From: Polytrichum commune
Lineage: Eukaryota; Streptophyta; Polytrichopsida; Polytrichales; Polytrichaceae
NCBI GenBank assembly: GCA_950295325.1
Contig: OX485807.1
Coordinates: forward strand, 18,137,666 to 18,201,665
Direction of reading: 5' to 3'
Length of the DNA stretch: 64,000 nt
The notes beneath the pieces were generated by a model. The model did no database searches and was not told the DNA's origin. It saw only the letters and a program-made list of their open reading frames with translations. Positions 49,147-60,917 of this stretch are shown one piece after another (position 1 is the first letter of the stretch; every line of letters begins with the position of its first letter). The translations under genes and the position numbers were made by a program.

Positions 49147-50288
49147 TCCACATTGGTTATGACATTGGAAGATGTTTACAATATGGATGAGATTGGTTTA
49201 TTTTTATTGTGCCCAACCAAACAAGATAGTGCAAGGAAAAGTTCGTGGGCGCAAAATAGAGAAGGACCATTTCACTCTTGCTCCTGTTGAAGCACAATAG
49301 GCATTGACAAGTTGAAACATGTGATTATTTACAAATCTCTATGCCCAAAATGCTTTGGGAAGTTGGTTGCCAACAAATTATGTGTGGTGGTTTGCAAACA
49401 AGATGGCATGGATGACATAAGATGTATTTGAGAGTTGGATGATGAGCCTCAATGTACATTTTAAATCTCAAAAGTGGAAGGCATTTTTAATTATGGACAA
49501 ATATGTTACTCATTTCCCTTGAGCATGCTGGTAGGGGTGAATCATTTGGATTTCAACCTTGCAATTGAGCAATATTATAATTGCTTTCTTGCCACCTAAT
49601 GTTACAAGTGTGGTACAACCCTTAGATCATGGAATAAGTGCTCCACTTAAAGTTCAGTTTAAGAATAAGCTTTTGGAATGGATCTATTCTCAGTTTGATT
49701 CTTCTACTACTCACCAAAGACTTGAGGAATATAGTGCCTAATGTAAGGCATGCTATTATGTGGTGCTCTGAAGTGTGGAGAGAGATGACTCCCCAAATCA
49801 TACGAAACAACTAAAGGATGTTCAAGATTTTACTTGCAGACTGGAGTGTCAATTTTGCCATGGATCATGAACATGAGAAATTAAGAATGAAAGAAGCAAC
49901 AAATGAATTGGCAAGTCTCATAACCTCTTTGAATCTTGGAAGTGAAGAAATGCCTATTGAAGAATATATGCAAATGGCAAGAGACAAAATTGTTGACGCC
50001 AAGTACAACATGGCTAAGTTGGTGGATTTAGCATGGGGTAGAGAAATCCATTTGGGTTTAAATTTGAATGAAAAGCTAATGGATGGGATTGTTGTGGACA
50101 CCAAAAGTCAAGCTTCCCCAAGCCCATTAGTATGCCCAATTACTACCAAATCTAAGTATCCTTTGGAGTTTTCAGTTATAGATGTGATGAACATGCAATC
50201 CTTTATGGATAAATTGAACAAGACGTCAATTTCCAACATCAACAACCATCATCATAAGACAATAGATTCTTACTTTTGTAGTGTATGA
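49147..50288 (+). pseudogene. pogo/Tigger-type (Tc1/mariner superfamily) transposase relic
   Basis: The decayed plus-strand frames follow the DDE_1 (CENP-B/Tigger) order: TLEDVYNMDEIGLF, a damaged stretch, IDKLKHVIIYKSLCPKCFGK, LIMDKYVTH and LSNIIIAFLPPNVTSVVQPL with DHGISAPLKVQFKNKLLEW. All three catalytic aspartates (MDE, MDK, PLD) are still present, but several stops and frame shifts separate the blocks. From 49818 the C-terminal part is open for 156 codons to a TGA at 50286-50288 and ends DSYF-like. The N-terminal DNA-binding part and the terminal repeats were not found. Confidence 0.8.
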
Positions 50289-50574
50289 TATGGTGAAGAC
50301 ATCATCATGAGACTATATATATTTTTTAAACTCCATATAGGGTGGCTTTGTGAACATATTTTTCTAATAAAAATGTTCATTTTAGACTTATGTATCTTCA
50401 TTGTATATACAAAATGGCAGTTTACATTGAATTAGGCCATTCTCTCCAAAAACTTCGATAGTACGACATGTGAAGCCAAAATGTCATATTATGCATAATA
50501 TGGCATTTGGATAATATGACACTTTCTTGCGCGACCAAACATGTCATATTCAAGGAGGAGAACAATATTTGTTA

Positions 50575-50722
50575 ACATCTTTCAGGTTTCCTTTATTAAT
50601 TTGAGATATAATCCATAGATTCCTCTAAAATGATTGATAATTTTCATGAAGCCTTGAACTTGAACCGGTTATTTCTCAAACTCAACCGGTTCATCTGTAA
50701 CTAGTGGTTGGTTCTCCATTGG
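50575..50722. repeat. Single arm of the ACCGGTT foldback family
   Basis: GTTAACATCTTTCAGGTTTC, TTTGAGATATAATCCATAGA, TTCCTCTAAAATGATTGATA, and CTCAAACTCAACCGGTTCAT match the inner two thirds of the arm at 17.4 kb closely. There is no opposing arm. A (TTTC)n run follows at 50730-50754. Confidence 0.8.
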
Positions 50723-51069
50723 TTCAACTCTTTCTTTCTTTCTTTCTTTCTTTCAATTTTCCTCCAATTTTTTGGGGGCTGCCCGTGAATAAAATTGGAC
50801 TGCCCAAAAAGTATTTGAGGATTGCCTAAAATTTTTGTAAGGTATCACAGGACCAAGTAGTGTGTATTTCTGTATTTCTCTTCATTAGTAAGATCTATTC
50901 ATTAAGTGGATAAATCTCTCAGCCCAAAAATAAGTATATATTAGGTTTTTAGATTCTCATATTTTATTCTAAAAACTACGCATAGTTATCGAGATTGTCT
51001 ATCACCTCCCAAAGGTCGATGACGAAAAATCATTAGTGAATTTTGGTATGCCTCGTGAATAACCAACGT

Positions 51070-51295
51070 TGGGCAATCCGACGTGAATTTGAGTTTGTTG
51101 GCTCTACCCTACTCAAGAATCTTCTTGATGCAGGGTGGGGTTTATTGCCTACCTTGCGGTGGGTGGGCTCTTGGCTTCCTACCTATCTAGCTAGTTTTTC
51201 CATCAAGTAGATAGAAGATTTCACAGCGGGAATCGAACCGCCAACCACTCCCTTCGGAGATGGGTACCTCTCCACTATCACCCAGTAGTTTAGGG
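51070..51295 (-). mobile_element. tRNA-derived SINE candidate
   Basis: On the minus strand an exact Pol III B-box, GGTTCGATTCC (at 51222-51232), lies in a T-arm-like GGCGGTTCGATTCCCGC context. About 35 bp upstream is an A-box-like TGATAGTGGAGAGG. The rest does not complete a tRNA cloverleaf, and the 3' continuation (CTTCTATCTACTTGATGGAA onward) is unrelated to tRNA. A tRNA-headed SINE fits better than a tRNA gene. Boundaries are approximate; no target duplication was found. Confidence 0.5.
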
Positions 51296-52778
51296 TCATC
51301 TTGAACCTAGTATGCCTCATGAAGTGTTCACGTCTCACAAGATGTTGTATCACTTACAAATACATATATTAATGTTGACGTACAATGGACCCCTTAGACC
51401 TAGAGGCCCTTAACCATCCAAGAGGCTGAATCTCGGCTTCTCCATGCATATAAATGTGTATTTGAGTTATGCACCTTGTTTGTAGCTAATGGTGTCAAAA
51501 GTGACCCTATTTAATATGAGAATAATCATCAAGTGCACTACTTGTTTTGATTGAGTACAATTGATGTAAATGAAGATTGGGTTTCAATACATGACTTGTG
51601 GGCCTTTAGAGGTGTGTGCATGTTGTCTATGTGAACCCAAAATAGTGAGTACTTGTAGTCATAAGACTAATATATCAAGGCTACAATATGAGATTACAAA
51701 GGATTGGAAAATACTAGTAAATAAACATACAACTTGTCTTTTCTATTCATATTTCAATGTCACATGTAGCTATATTATTCTTTCCTCCTTGAGTTAAGAT
51801 AATTGAATAAATGAAGTTTGAAACCCATGAAATAAAAAACAAAATCAAGACTTGGTGAGGACTTGTAGAAATGTGTATATTGAGGCACGTGTGCCTAAAT
51901 GCGACAATTCTAGCGAAGTGTCTCTCTTTCAATGGCCTTATAAAACTACATAGAAATTTATTCAAATCATGCGATTGTGCAAAAGTGCAACTAAGTGCAT
52001 ATTATTTTTATTTTATTTTAAAGTGAAATCATGTGCGCCCTACAAAAACCCGCAAGTCACTTCAAGGTTTAGGCCTTTTATTGTCGAGTAGGGTGTCCAC
52101 TCCCACATACATTGGCACTATGAACCTACCATTACAACCACTCTCAACTTGCCTTCACAACCATTAGATCTAACCAACCTACATTAGATTGGATCCATTC
52201 ACAATGGTAATGTGCATGGGCTTTATACCCACACTTTTTAAAGTGTAAGAGACTGGCTACACTCTTAAACACACGTACCTTACATAGTACATTGAAACCC
52301 TAGACCTATAAACATTGACCCCTAACTTCCATAGCAACCCGAATTTGGTTGCAATACTAAGGAGTTCATGCTTTAGGGGTCCCAAGTTATTGGTTTCTAC
52401 TAGAAATTAGTCTGGGCCACATTAGTTCTTTTTCCTCCAAAAATTGTGTGGATGGTTATTTCATTTTTTTGCTCCTTATGTCCTATAATCAACAATCAAT
52501 GACTATCCGGGGGTTTCCCCTTTTTTTTGGTTCGTGCAAAAGAAAAATAGAGATTGAAAAGTCGCAATGTGTTGGTCGGAAGTCTTCATGAAGACTTTGG
52601 GTAAGACCAGGGGTCTCGACGCACATTAATTCCACCTTGGCTAGAAAATTTAGTGTAGCTTGAAGGGGGGCACGCAACAGTTATTTATTTATTTATATTT
52701 ATTTTAGTTGCTTGACCCATGGGCAGAGAGGGCATGGTTATCAACTGAAAAGAAGAGTTCTATGCAAATTGATGATAC
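51296..52778. other. Intergenic, nothing recognised
   Basis: Only short frames; no family resemblance. Confidence 0.35.
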
Positions 52779-52781
52779 TTA

Positions 52782-53282
52782 GGGCCACTCCACCTTATAG
52801 TTGTCCAAGTCGAGAGGCCGTGGGGATTGAATGCCCAAACTTTGTTGAGAGTCCAAAGAAATGGGCTGAAAATAACCATTAAAATATGGGAATTGGAGCC
52901 TTCGGCCGAGCACAGTGTGAAGCCTCCAAAGTCCAAGCCTATACCATTTGTCTGGCTACTATCCAATTCTCTCCTCATTAATCCATCCAATTTTTGAAAT
53001 TCTCATTTCACCTTCTCTAATCATGGATTCCAGAAGGGAGCGCATTTTTGTTCTACTTTTGATATTCGTGGTCACAAAATACGTCATCCTGGACAACAAT
53101 TTCGCCTTGGTCCGTCGCCTTGGTCAAAAAGTCATGCCATGTCGGCGTTCTGGAGAGCAACAACCTCTGGACTTTGGCCTCTACTGCGAAGCGCCCAGAA
53201 GCCAAACTCTTGGTTTCTTGTTGCAATCCGAATGGTGGAAATCAACGGCCTCTCGACCTTCGGCCATAGTGTGAAGCGGCCC
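52782..53282. mobile_element. 501-bp Tourist/Harbinger-type MITE with TTA duplication
   Basis: Inverted termini of about 48 bp begin GGGCCACTCCACC (left) and GGGCCGCTTCACACTATGGC (right, minus strand). They share TCGAGAGGCCGT. Exact TTA duplications flank the element at 52779-52781 and 53283-53285, the hallmark of PIF/Harbinger insertions. The left 65 bp also match the end of the Harbinger transposase relic at 18019 (GTCCAAGTCGAGAGGCCGTG, then CCAAACTTTG). A second, inner inverted pair (CACAGTGTGAAGCCTCCAAA against its relative near 53180) suggests a nested or duplicated terminus. Confidence 0.9.
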
Positions 53283-53443
53283 TTATTAACTTACTTGGTA
53301 TCATATTCAACCGACTTAACAGCGAACCCACCGACTCCCAATGCACTAACTTACTTACAAATGGGTGTAAGTGCAATGCGATTTCTTCGCCAGCCAGAAA
53401 GAGCAATAAGTTCACAAACTTAAAGTTCTTCCTGCATGCACAG

Positions 53444-53464
53444 AGCGAGAGAGAGAGAGAGAGC
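53444..53464. repeat. (GA)n microsatellite
   Basis: GAGAGAGAGAGAGAGAG run. Confidence 0.9.
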
Positions 53465-53626
53465 AATAAGCTTGCAACGCATTAAAGCCTCACACCTGCT
53501 GTGCCAGGAGCTAAGTTACATGTAATAAAATGTGAAGAAGATGACACTCTGCCACTGAATTCAACAGACACAATCTGAAAGCAATTCAAGGAGCAATTAA
53601 TTAAGTTAGTACTCACTGTAACCTAG

Positions 53627-54500
53627 CTACCTCTCTCACACATGGCCTCCAATCTTCAGTCACTGACATTTGCCATGATGCATGCTGTGACCTCCTCCTC
53701 CTCCAAGTGCAAAGTTGGTGATGCCATTAAGATCTGGCGCAAAATAAATGCAAAATGTGGACACTTATTGATCGATATGAAGCACCACTACTACTCAAGT
53801 ATATGGGTGCATGATACCTATGTGTAAGTGATATTTTTTAATGAGATATGTATAAATGTGAACCTTGTTTGGACCCTGTTGACATTTGCCATGATGTTGT
53901 GACCTCCTCCTCCTCCTCCAAGTGCAAAGTTGGTGATGCCATTACCATATGGCGCAAATGCGAATTGTGGACACTTATTGACCAATATGAAGCACCACTA
54001 CTACTCAAGTATGTGGGTGCATAATACCTATGTGTAAGTGATATTTTTAATGAGATATGTATAGATTAAAAATTTAATTGATTTACCCCTTAAATTGACC
54101 CATAATGAGAAAAATTTATCGCTGAGGTCGAAGTTTGTACTTGCTGAAACCACGACACGATTCTAACATCCTGTTTGTTAAAAAATAAGACTGGTCGAGG
54201 ATGACACCTTCTGCATAGTGGCTGCAATTTCAACGACATGTGTGATGGTCACTTGAAAGTGTCATATTAGTGTCCTTTTTGTGTGGAGAAGGACCTTGTT
54301 TCCTTCTAGTGTAACCTCTCTCACACATGGCCCTCAATCTGCACTCACTGACATTTGCCATGATGTTGTGACCTCCTCCTCCTCCTCCAAGTGCAAAGTT
54401 GGTGATGCCATTAAGATCTAGCGCAAATGCAAATTGTGGACACTTATTGATCAATATGATGCACCACTACTATTCAAGTATGTGGGTGCATGATACCTAT
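53627..54500 (+). repeat. Three tandem copies of an about 200-bp unit with a small open frame
   Basis: Copies lie at about 53627-53840, 53880-54045 and 54303-54500. Each has CTGACATTTGCCATGATG, TGTGACCTCCTCCTCC, AAGTGCAAAGTTGGTGATGC and a 3' part reading CGHLLIDMKHHYYSS, then WVHDTYV. Only copy 1 is open throughout (ATG at 53642, 61 codons, beginning MASNLQSLTFAMMHAVTSSS). Copies 2 and 3 lack bases near the start and hit an early stop. The 3' peptide is better conserved than the 5' part. The function is unknown and the unit may not be coding. Confidence 0.7.
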
Positions 54501-55655
54501 TTTCGTTATTTTCTCTTAGTCGGACACCGATATTTGATTGGGGTGTGGTTAGGTGGGGATCGATGGAACGAACAAACACCATAAAGGTACGTGTTGTTTG
54601 ATAGAGATTGAATTGCGTCTTTGACTTTCATTAACTTCTCCACACTCAATAGTGAAGACAATTGGGAGGACATAGTATGTATTTGGTTAAGGGAACAACA
54701 TACATGAACTTCTTGTAATCATAACTAAATCAGGGTAGGTCTGATTTTCAATATGGTTTTTTTGTTGATGATTCATCATAGATTTGCTAATGCAATACAA
54801 GTTTGAAGACGTGAATCTCATCAAGAAAGGATGGCCTAACTAAATTAAAACTCACTAAACACCTGCACTTGCATGACTTATTAAGGTTCGTGGCCTTATT
54901 GTGGGCACTTTCAACTCCAAAGACAATTTTGGCCGTTGGATTAGAACACAATTTTTTCTTTCATCCAATTAGCAATTGCAAATCACTGAGATTTTTGATT
55001 TCAAGTTTCGTAATCGGAGTTGAGATGTATAAGCTAATGATTTAAGAGCTCACATTGTGTTTGATTGCCATTTTGTATTTTTTGAACGATCTCATAGACC
55101 CTCCCAATTGTGTTTATCATTGAATTTAAAATGATGTCCATATTTTGGACACACAATTCATATGCATTTCTAGTGTCCATTCTTAACTGCAAACCTTGTT
55201 GTATACCATTCAAAACACATGAGTCCAACAGAAGAGTGACCACATAAGGCCCACATACCTTAAGTAGTGTGCAACTCAAGTATTTGGCTCTTTTGGTAAT
55301 GGTGGGGGAAACACAATAGGTGTATTGGCAATTGTCAATAGCGTTTTATTGCGTTTTGAATTATTTATAAATTTTCATGAATTAAAACATATGTTGAGCA
55401 TTAAATTATGCATCCTTTGTTAACCCGTATCCCCCCCCCAAAAAAGATAGACAAACTTGAAGATGATGACCGTATATCTTGCTACAATTTATTGCCACTA
55501 TCTAATATGCCATCCAGGCGAGTGCCAATGACTTGCTAGCTGGAGTTAATATCAATAAAGAAACCAAGTAGAGATTATTATGCAGTATGCGGTGTTATTA
55601 AGAGAGCACTTTCATACATAAAAAGAGGGTGCCGTCTTTGTTTTGATCAATGAAC
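54501..55655. other. Intergenic, nothing recognised
   Basis: No family resemblance in the short frames on either strand. Confidence 0.35.
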
Positions 55656-55659
55656 GAAG

Positions 55660-55845
55660 AGAACCGACCACTAGTTACAGATGAACCGGTTGAGTTAGAA
55701 AAATAACATGTTGAAGTTCAAGACTTCAAGGAAATTACCGATCATTCTAGAGTAATCTATAGAATATACCTCAAATAAGTAAAGACAAACCAAAAGACCA
55801 CAAAATGTAACCAATTGGATTTCAAAACACTAGGAAATCTCCCTA
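55660..55845. repeat. Single arm of the ACCGGTT foldback family (right-arm orientation)
   Basis: CTAGTTACAGATGAACCGGT, TGAAGTTCAAGACTTCAAGG, AAATTACCGATCATTCTAGA and AACACTAGGAAATCTCCC follow the order of the right arm at 17.7-17.94 kb. No partner arm. Confidence 0.8.
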
Positions 55846-58690
55846 GACATTGGTTTTGGGTCCCTCTTTATTTACGTTGGCCAATGTAGGTGCAGATGCG
55901 GTGGGGTGTAGTGATGATCTTTATGCTTCCGTGTCTTCTAAGGGAGACCATGCTATAACCAACGCCCCAAATATTGCACTAAAACAAGATTGACTTTGAG
56001 AATGTCCACATATTTATATTGATCAAGTTGATATATTGATATTAGGCCATCTATCAATTGTTATTTAAAACTTTAAAACTTTTGCATATAGAATCTGGAT
56101 AAGGGAAAGTTTGGTGCGTTGGAATCAGTGTCTATGTTTGACAAATTTCATTTGACGTTCAACTTCAAATCCAAAGTGTCACGTGACGTTCTTAAAAACA
56201 AAAATGAATGTCAATTGACATCTACATTTTATTCCAAAATGTCACCTCAATTTTAGCTTACACAATATTTTAGGAAAACTAATATTTTGAATAATCAATA
56301 TGCAATCTTGATTTGTAATAAAAAAAAAACTTATCAATCGGGCGTAAGTATCCTTCGGTCTTGCATGTTTCTCCAAATGTTGAAGATGGTAGCCCAATCC
56401 ATTGCATAAATTTCGAGCCCACTGATAGAAACCCACATAAGAGCATCAAGGGTCTTCAAGTTCAACCTATTGCGCAATTGGCTTTTGATTTCATTTTGTT
56501 TGGAAAATCCTCTTTCACATTGCCTCTCCTTGTTCCCAGTTAGTCTCGCTATCTCTCATCACCGTCTCAACTCCCAGTTACAAAAGAAAATTGAAGCTTA
56601 ATTTAAGTATGTAAGTGAGTTTAGGAAGTTCTCCTAATGTTATGAGTACTTGATACTTGAGCCGCAGTTTATAGTACTCAAGTTGCCTACTAATACATGT
56701 CATTTGAATTTCTAGTGTGTCAATTGACATGTGGTTTTTTTCTTCACAAGTCACAGTACGTGTCAACTTCTAAAATGTGCGTGTCAATTGACGTGCATTT
56801 ATTTTTTGTGCAAGTTTTTGTGTGTCAAAAGAGAAAAACTTGCAAAAACTTTGTCAAACATATACACTGGTTGGAATCCCCTTTCAAGTGCTAATAAGGG
56901 ACATCTACAACTTTATCAATGTAATAATACCATACACACTCTCGACCACTTACAATGACGATTTTAGCACCATCTATCTTAGCTCTTTCTTTTCAAAGAA
57001 GCCCCATGGGGCCTCTCTCTAAAAGAGAAGCCACTGTGGAGCCCCTTCATGTCTTCATTTGGTAAGCCCATTATTATTTTTAACATAATTAACTCAATCT
57101 CTAAACGTACTCATCCTTCAAAAAAAATTTATACATTCCAAATTTTGGTAGGCTATTTTACACAAAATGAAGTAAATTAGCACAATTTATAGCATTGTAT
57201 GATGTGTGTCTTTGTGTGTGTGTGTGTGTGTGTAATTTCCTTATGGACATTCAATAAATGCTAATGTAGTTCTAAATAAAATATATAATTTATAACAAAT
57301 ATATTCCACAATGTTTTTTCTCACATGTTGTTTCTACATAAATTGCTAGTGAATTCCCCTAGAGATTTTCATGCCCATGGTGTTGCCCATTGCGAGGATC
57401 AATCACCTTTGGTAGTGTGGGCAACAACCCGCACCAAAAATGTTACGAAATTGGCATTCAAGCTCATTGTGTGAGAAACTCATCATTTCGTGAATGAACT
57501 TTGACCACCTCTAGAATAGGCACATGAACTCCAAAGTTGGAAACTTAAATCCCCACAATGTGTATCCCAAATGTATTTAAATTTCTACTAAAATTGAACT
57601 CCCTCAACTGACCCGTCATTAATTTTAGAAAAAATAAGAATTTCACTATCTACCCCAACTTGAGAACTCCAACTTTGTGATTGTTGGATCTTCTGATATT
57701 TTGGTGAAACAAAAGAGTCTTCTTCACATATCCCACAACAATAAAGGGTTAAGGTAGCCTTGGAGGAAGATGTAGTGGTAGTGGTGGTAATGCATGGCAC
57801 CCTCAAGCCAATGTTACACTGTTTACTTAAGGTCGTACATAAGCATATCATTATTCCACCATGTATGCTTGCTTTAACACAAGATCATTGTTGCTTACCG
57901 CACCTCAAATCATAGACTTGCCATGAAATTGGATGGTGGCCGACTATCCCTGTCTCTAGAAATAATAGATTATGTCAGTTTCGCTCCTATAATGTAGTTG
58001 AAAATGAGCGATACTTTGTGTTATAGTGCACCTTATATAACTCCATTAGCTCAGTGAGTTTCAATCAGTATGTAAGATTGAAGTATTAGGGACCCTCAAG
58101 GTGCCCTTAAAGTTGATATTAGCCTTTGTCTCACAGAGGCTACGCACTCCACCCACTCAAGGGGATCATCCGGTTTGACATCATCTTGATGTGCTTTTAA
58201 TCCCATAAGAACTTTTCGTTTTTGGACTTTAAAATCAATTTCATCTCATTTCACATGACAAAGAAGAGTATCTGGGAGGTTGTACTAGGATAAAAAATGG
58301 GAGTGAATAGCAATCTCTTAACCCTTAATTTCCAAGAAGAATTTTGTTGTTCGGGTAATCACCTTTGCCCATTCATACCCGTGTACACATGTATGACATA
58401 CACAAATTTTTGAATTGGGACACATGGATGGTTGAATTACGTGTGAACAATCCCAACTTCGTAAAGATGCCATCCATTCGGTGTGATCCACCAATCAATG
58501 CACATATGTTCTTTATTACACCGTTGAATTTGAATGTTGTCTTAAAAAAAATCTTAGGAAAGAACTGGGCTTGAGCTTTGGATTGTAAACCCGGGTACGC
58601 AACTCCCATATTATACGCAGGGGGCATCGTACTTAAAACGGCTTAGAGGACGGCTTTTGTAAAAATTATATCAAATTACATCAAATTAAA
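55846..58690. other. Intergenic, no gene recognised
   Basis: A (TG)n microsatellite lies at about 57211-57232. A minus-strand open frame at 57588-57851 (87 codons) and one at 55034-55279 (81 codons, in the preceding stretch) resemble no family. GTGTCAATTGACATGTG-type palindromic words recur near 56715-56790. Confidence 0.35.
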
Positions 58691-58696
58691 ATGATC

Positions 58697-58822
58697 ACAA
58701 AGTTGGGTGAAGACCAAATTAAATAAAATGAGATGAAAAAAAAGTTGGGTAAAGACCAAATTAAATAAAATGAGATGAAAAAAAAGTTGGGTGAAGACCA
58801 AATTAAATAAATGAGATGAAAT
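58697..58822. repeat. Minisatellite, about 43-bp unit, three copies
   Basis: AAGTTGGGTGAAGACCAAAT plus TAAATAAAATGAGATGAAAA is repeated three times. A nearby CCTCCCATTAAAATTATAA is duplicated at about 58851 and 58882. Confidence 0.85.
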
Positions 58823-59241
58823 TTTTTTTGGGTTGCATATTTATTAAGCCTCCCATTAAAATTATAAGCCACGAATAGTTGCCTCCCATTAAAATTATAA
58901 TTCATTCACAATGTTAAATTTTTATTAAAAAGTCCAAAAAGTTGGGTAGTTTGACCTATGGTACATGTATTTAAAAAATCATATAATTAGGTTTTTAATG
59001 CAATTATATGCTTCAAAATATATTCATTTACTATATATAATTATATTTTTGGATTCCTTGTTAGAAGGGCTACAAAGGTTTCCTACATTAAAACAAATTG
59101 TATCACTCAATATTGGACTAAAACGCTTTATAAGTGATTATAATCAGGACCATATAATACGGGACTTGCGTACCCGGGATTGTAAACCCCTCAAGGCCAA
59201 GGTGGCCGTTTTTGTCAGCACAATTACCTTTGCCTGACCAT

Positions 59242-59503
59242 ACCAATCACTATATTTGTTAATTTGAGACTTTCTCTTGTCTCAAATTAATATATGGACC
59301 ACAACAACATGGTCTAATGTTTGGGCCGTCCTACCTAAACCATCTTGATATGAGTTCTTAATTGGGTTCTTGATATGAACACCCGCTTCAAAGTATTTGT
59401 ATCTTACAACATTCTCCAATATCTGTGTGATTTTATCCATGTTCTTATATTTGTAACTGTCTCAAAATGCCGAAAAAGTCCCAAATTAACGTATATCGTT
59501 GGT
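59242..59503. mobile_element. 262-bp MITE, same termini as the element at 4578
   Basis: The left end is ACCAATCACTATATTTGTTA and continues ATTTGAGACTTT. The right end is AAAAGTCCCAAATTAACGTA, then TATCGTTGGT. Both match the 32-bp terminus of the 4578-4840 element with a few changes, and the length differs by one base. The interiors are not obviously similar. Confidence 0.75.
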
Positions 59504-60214
59504 CCAACATTTTTGACATGCGAACAAGTGAACATTCATGTGAACTCTCACGACTCTACGAAGATGCCATATGTATGATCAGATCTATCATAAGAAGTGC
59601 CAAATTTCTTCAACGAATTGCTGAATTGGATTGAATTATCTTAGATAATTTTAGTTCAGTGCTGCTCCAGTATATATAGTTCAAGGCTGGTGATCTACTG
59701 TATCTAAGTACCAAACAATGATCCTTTGGCATTATTCAAGAACTCCATCACTTCCACATTGAAAATGACACGGACTTGAAGACAACTGTGGAGTAAACGT
59801 TCTCTTTGGAAGTACCTTTAGTACTTTCGAGCTCTATACGAGCTACCTAAACTAATTGATGTCGAATCTGCATGTAACGGCTGGGACCTCCATTCTCATT
59901 ATGAGGAGGTGCCTATGCATCCCTGCAGCACTGTAATTGCAGGGAGCCTCTATACTGCAATATCCATCACTTTAAACACTGAGTACACACACTTACTTAG
60001 ACTAGATTGATGAACTTTTAGGTGTTTCTTATGAGCAATTGAAAGGGGGTTCCGATGCACCAAAACATGTCTTATTTGAATAATGGATGCAAAAGTTATA
60101 GGAGTTCAAAGTTTTATGGGTAGGTGACGGGAAAACCAACACCAACATCAGAGCCTGATGTCAAGGTGGTGGACATTCATGGTTAATACAGTTGTCCTTT
60201 AATTCAACCATACT
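59504..60214. other. Intergenic, nothing recognised
   Basis: Short frames only. Confidence 0.35.
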
Positions 60215-60410
60215 TTTGGTAGGGAATTGGTTGTTTTGCATACGGCATTGTTCATTTTGGGTGAGTTTTGAGTGCATGTTTGGCCCTCAATGATTCACCG
60301 ATAGAGAGTGTTTTAATTTGTTGAAACCTCCACCGCACTGACTCCAAACATGCACTAAAACTTACCGGACATGGAAAGTTTGTATGCAAAACAACCAACT
60401 CCTGACCAAA
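60215..60410. mobile_element. About 195-bp foldback element
   Basis: Two nested inverted pairs are present. TTGGTTGTTTTGCATAC at about 60228 is inverted at about 60382 (GTATGCAAAACAACCAA). AGTTTTGAGTGCATGTTTGG at about 60265 is inverted at about 60343 (CCAAACATGCACTAAAACTT). Non-coding. Confidence 0.75.
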
Positions 60411-60749
60411 TTTCCACGTGAAGTCAAGGATAACTCTAATATGTACTTCTTATTGCGGCTGATTTTAGGGTGTTGGGTTGAGCACCTTCTACTTATTTGC
60501 AGTATCGCAAGGTGGCAACTACCTTCAACACGCGGTAGTCATAAGCAGTACTGGTAACATATCATGTGGTTGTAGCATGCTATAGTGTTACTATGATTAT
60601 TGTATGGACCCAAAATGATTAACAGGATGCAATGGTAAGAGGGATGCAGTGGCTGGCCGAATAGGTGTTGTTTCAGACCACTTGTGGTCACTTTTGGGTG
60701 CCATTGAATCAATCATTTTGTGTGCATTCATATGCAAAGTGATGCTCAC

Positions 60750-60917
60750 ATAACATTATTCAAATCCATAACAATATTCCGTGGGACTAATAGTATTCCA
60801 CGGAATATTCCCCACATTTAAACCAAATGTGGAAAATATCCGGAAATACCCAGGAATATTTTGTGGAATATTGTTAATCTCATAGAACACTGTTATGAAT
60901 ATGAATAATGTTATGCA
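60750..60917. mobile_element. About 168-bp foldback element
   Basis: CATAACATTATTCAAATCCA at left is inverted at right (ATGAATATGAATAATGTTAT). Inner ACAATATTCC/GGAATATTGT pairs add to the fold. Non-coding. Confidence 0.7.

Noticed and set aside
51217-51295. tRNA gene on the minus strand
   Set aside because: The B-box is exact, but no acceptor stem or normal anticodon arm can be formed; a SINE head is more likely.
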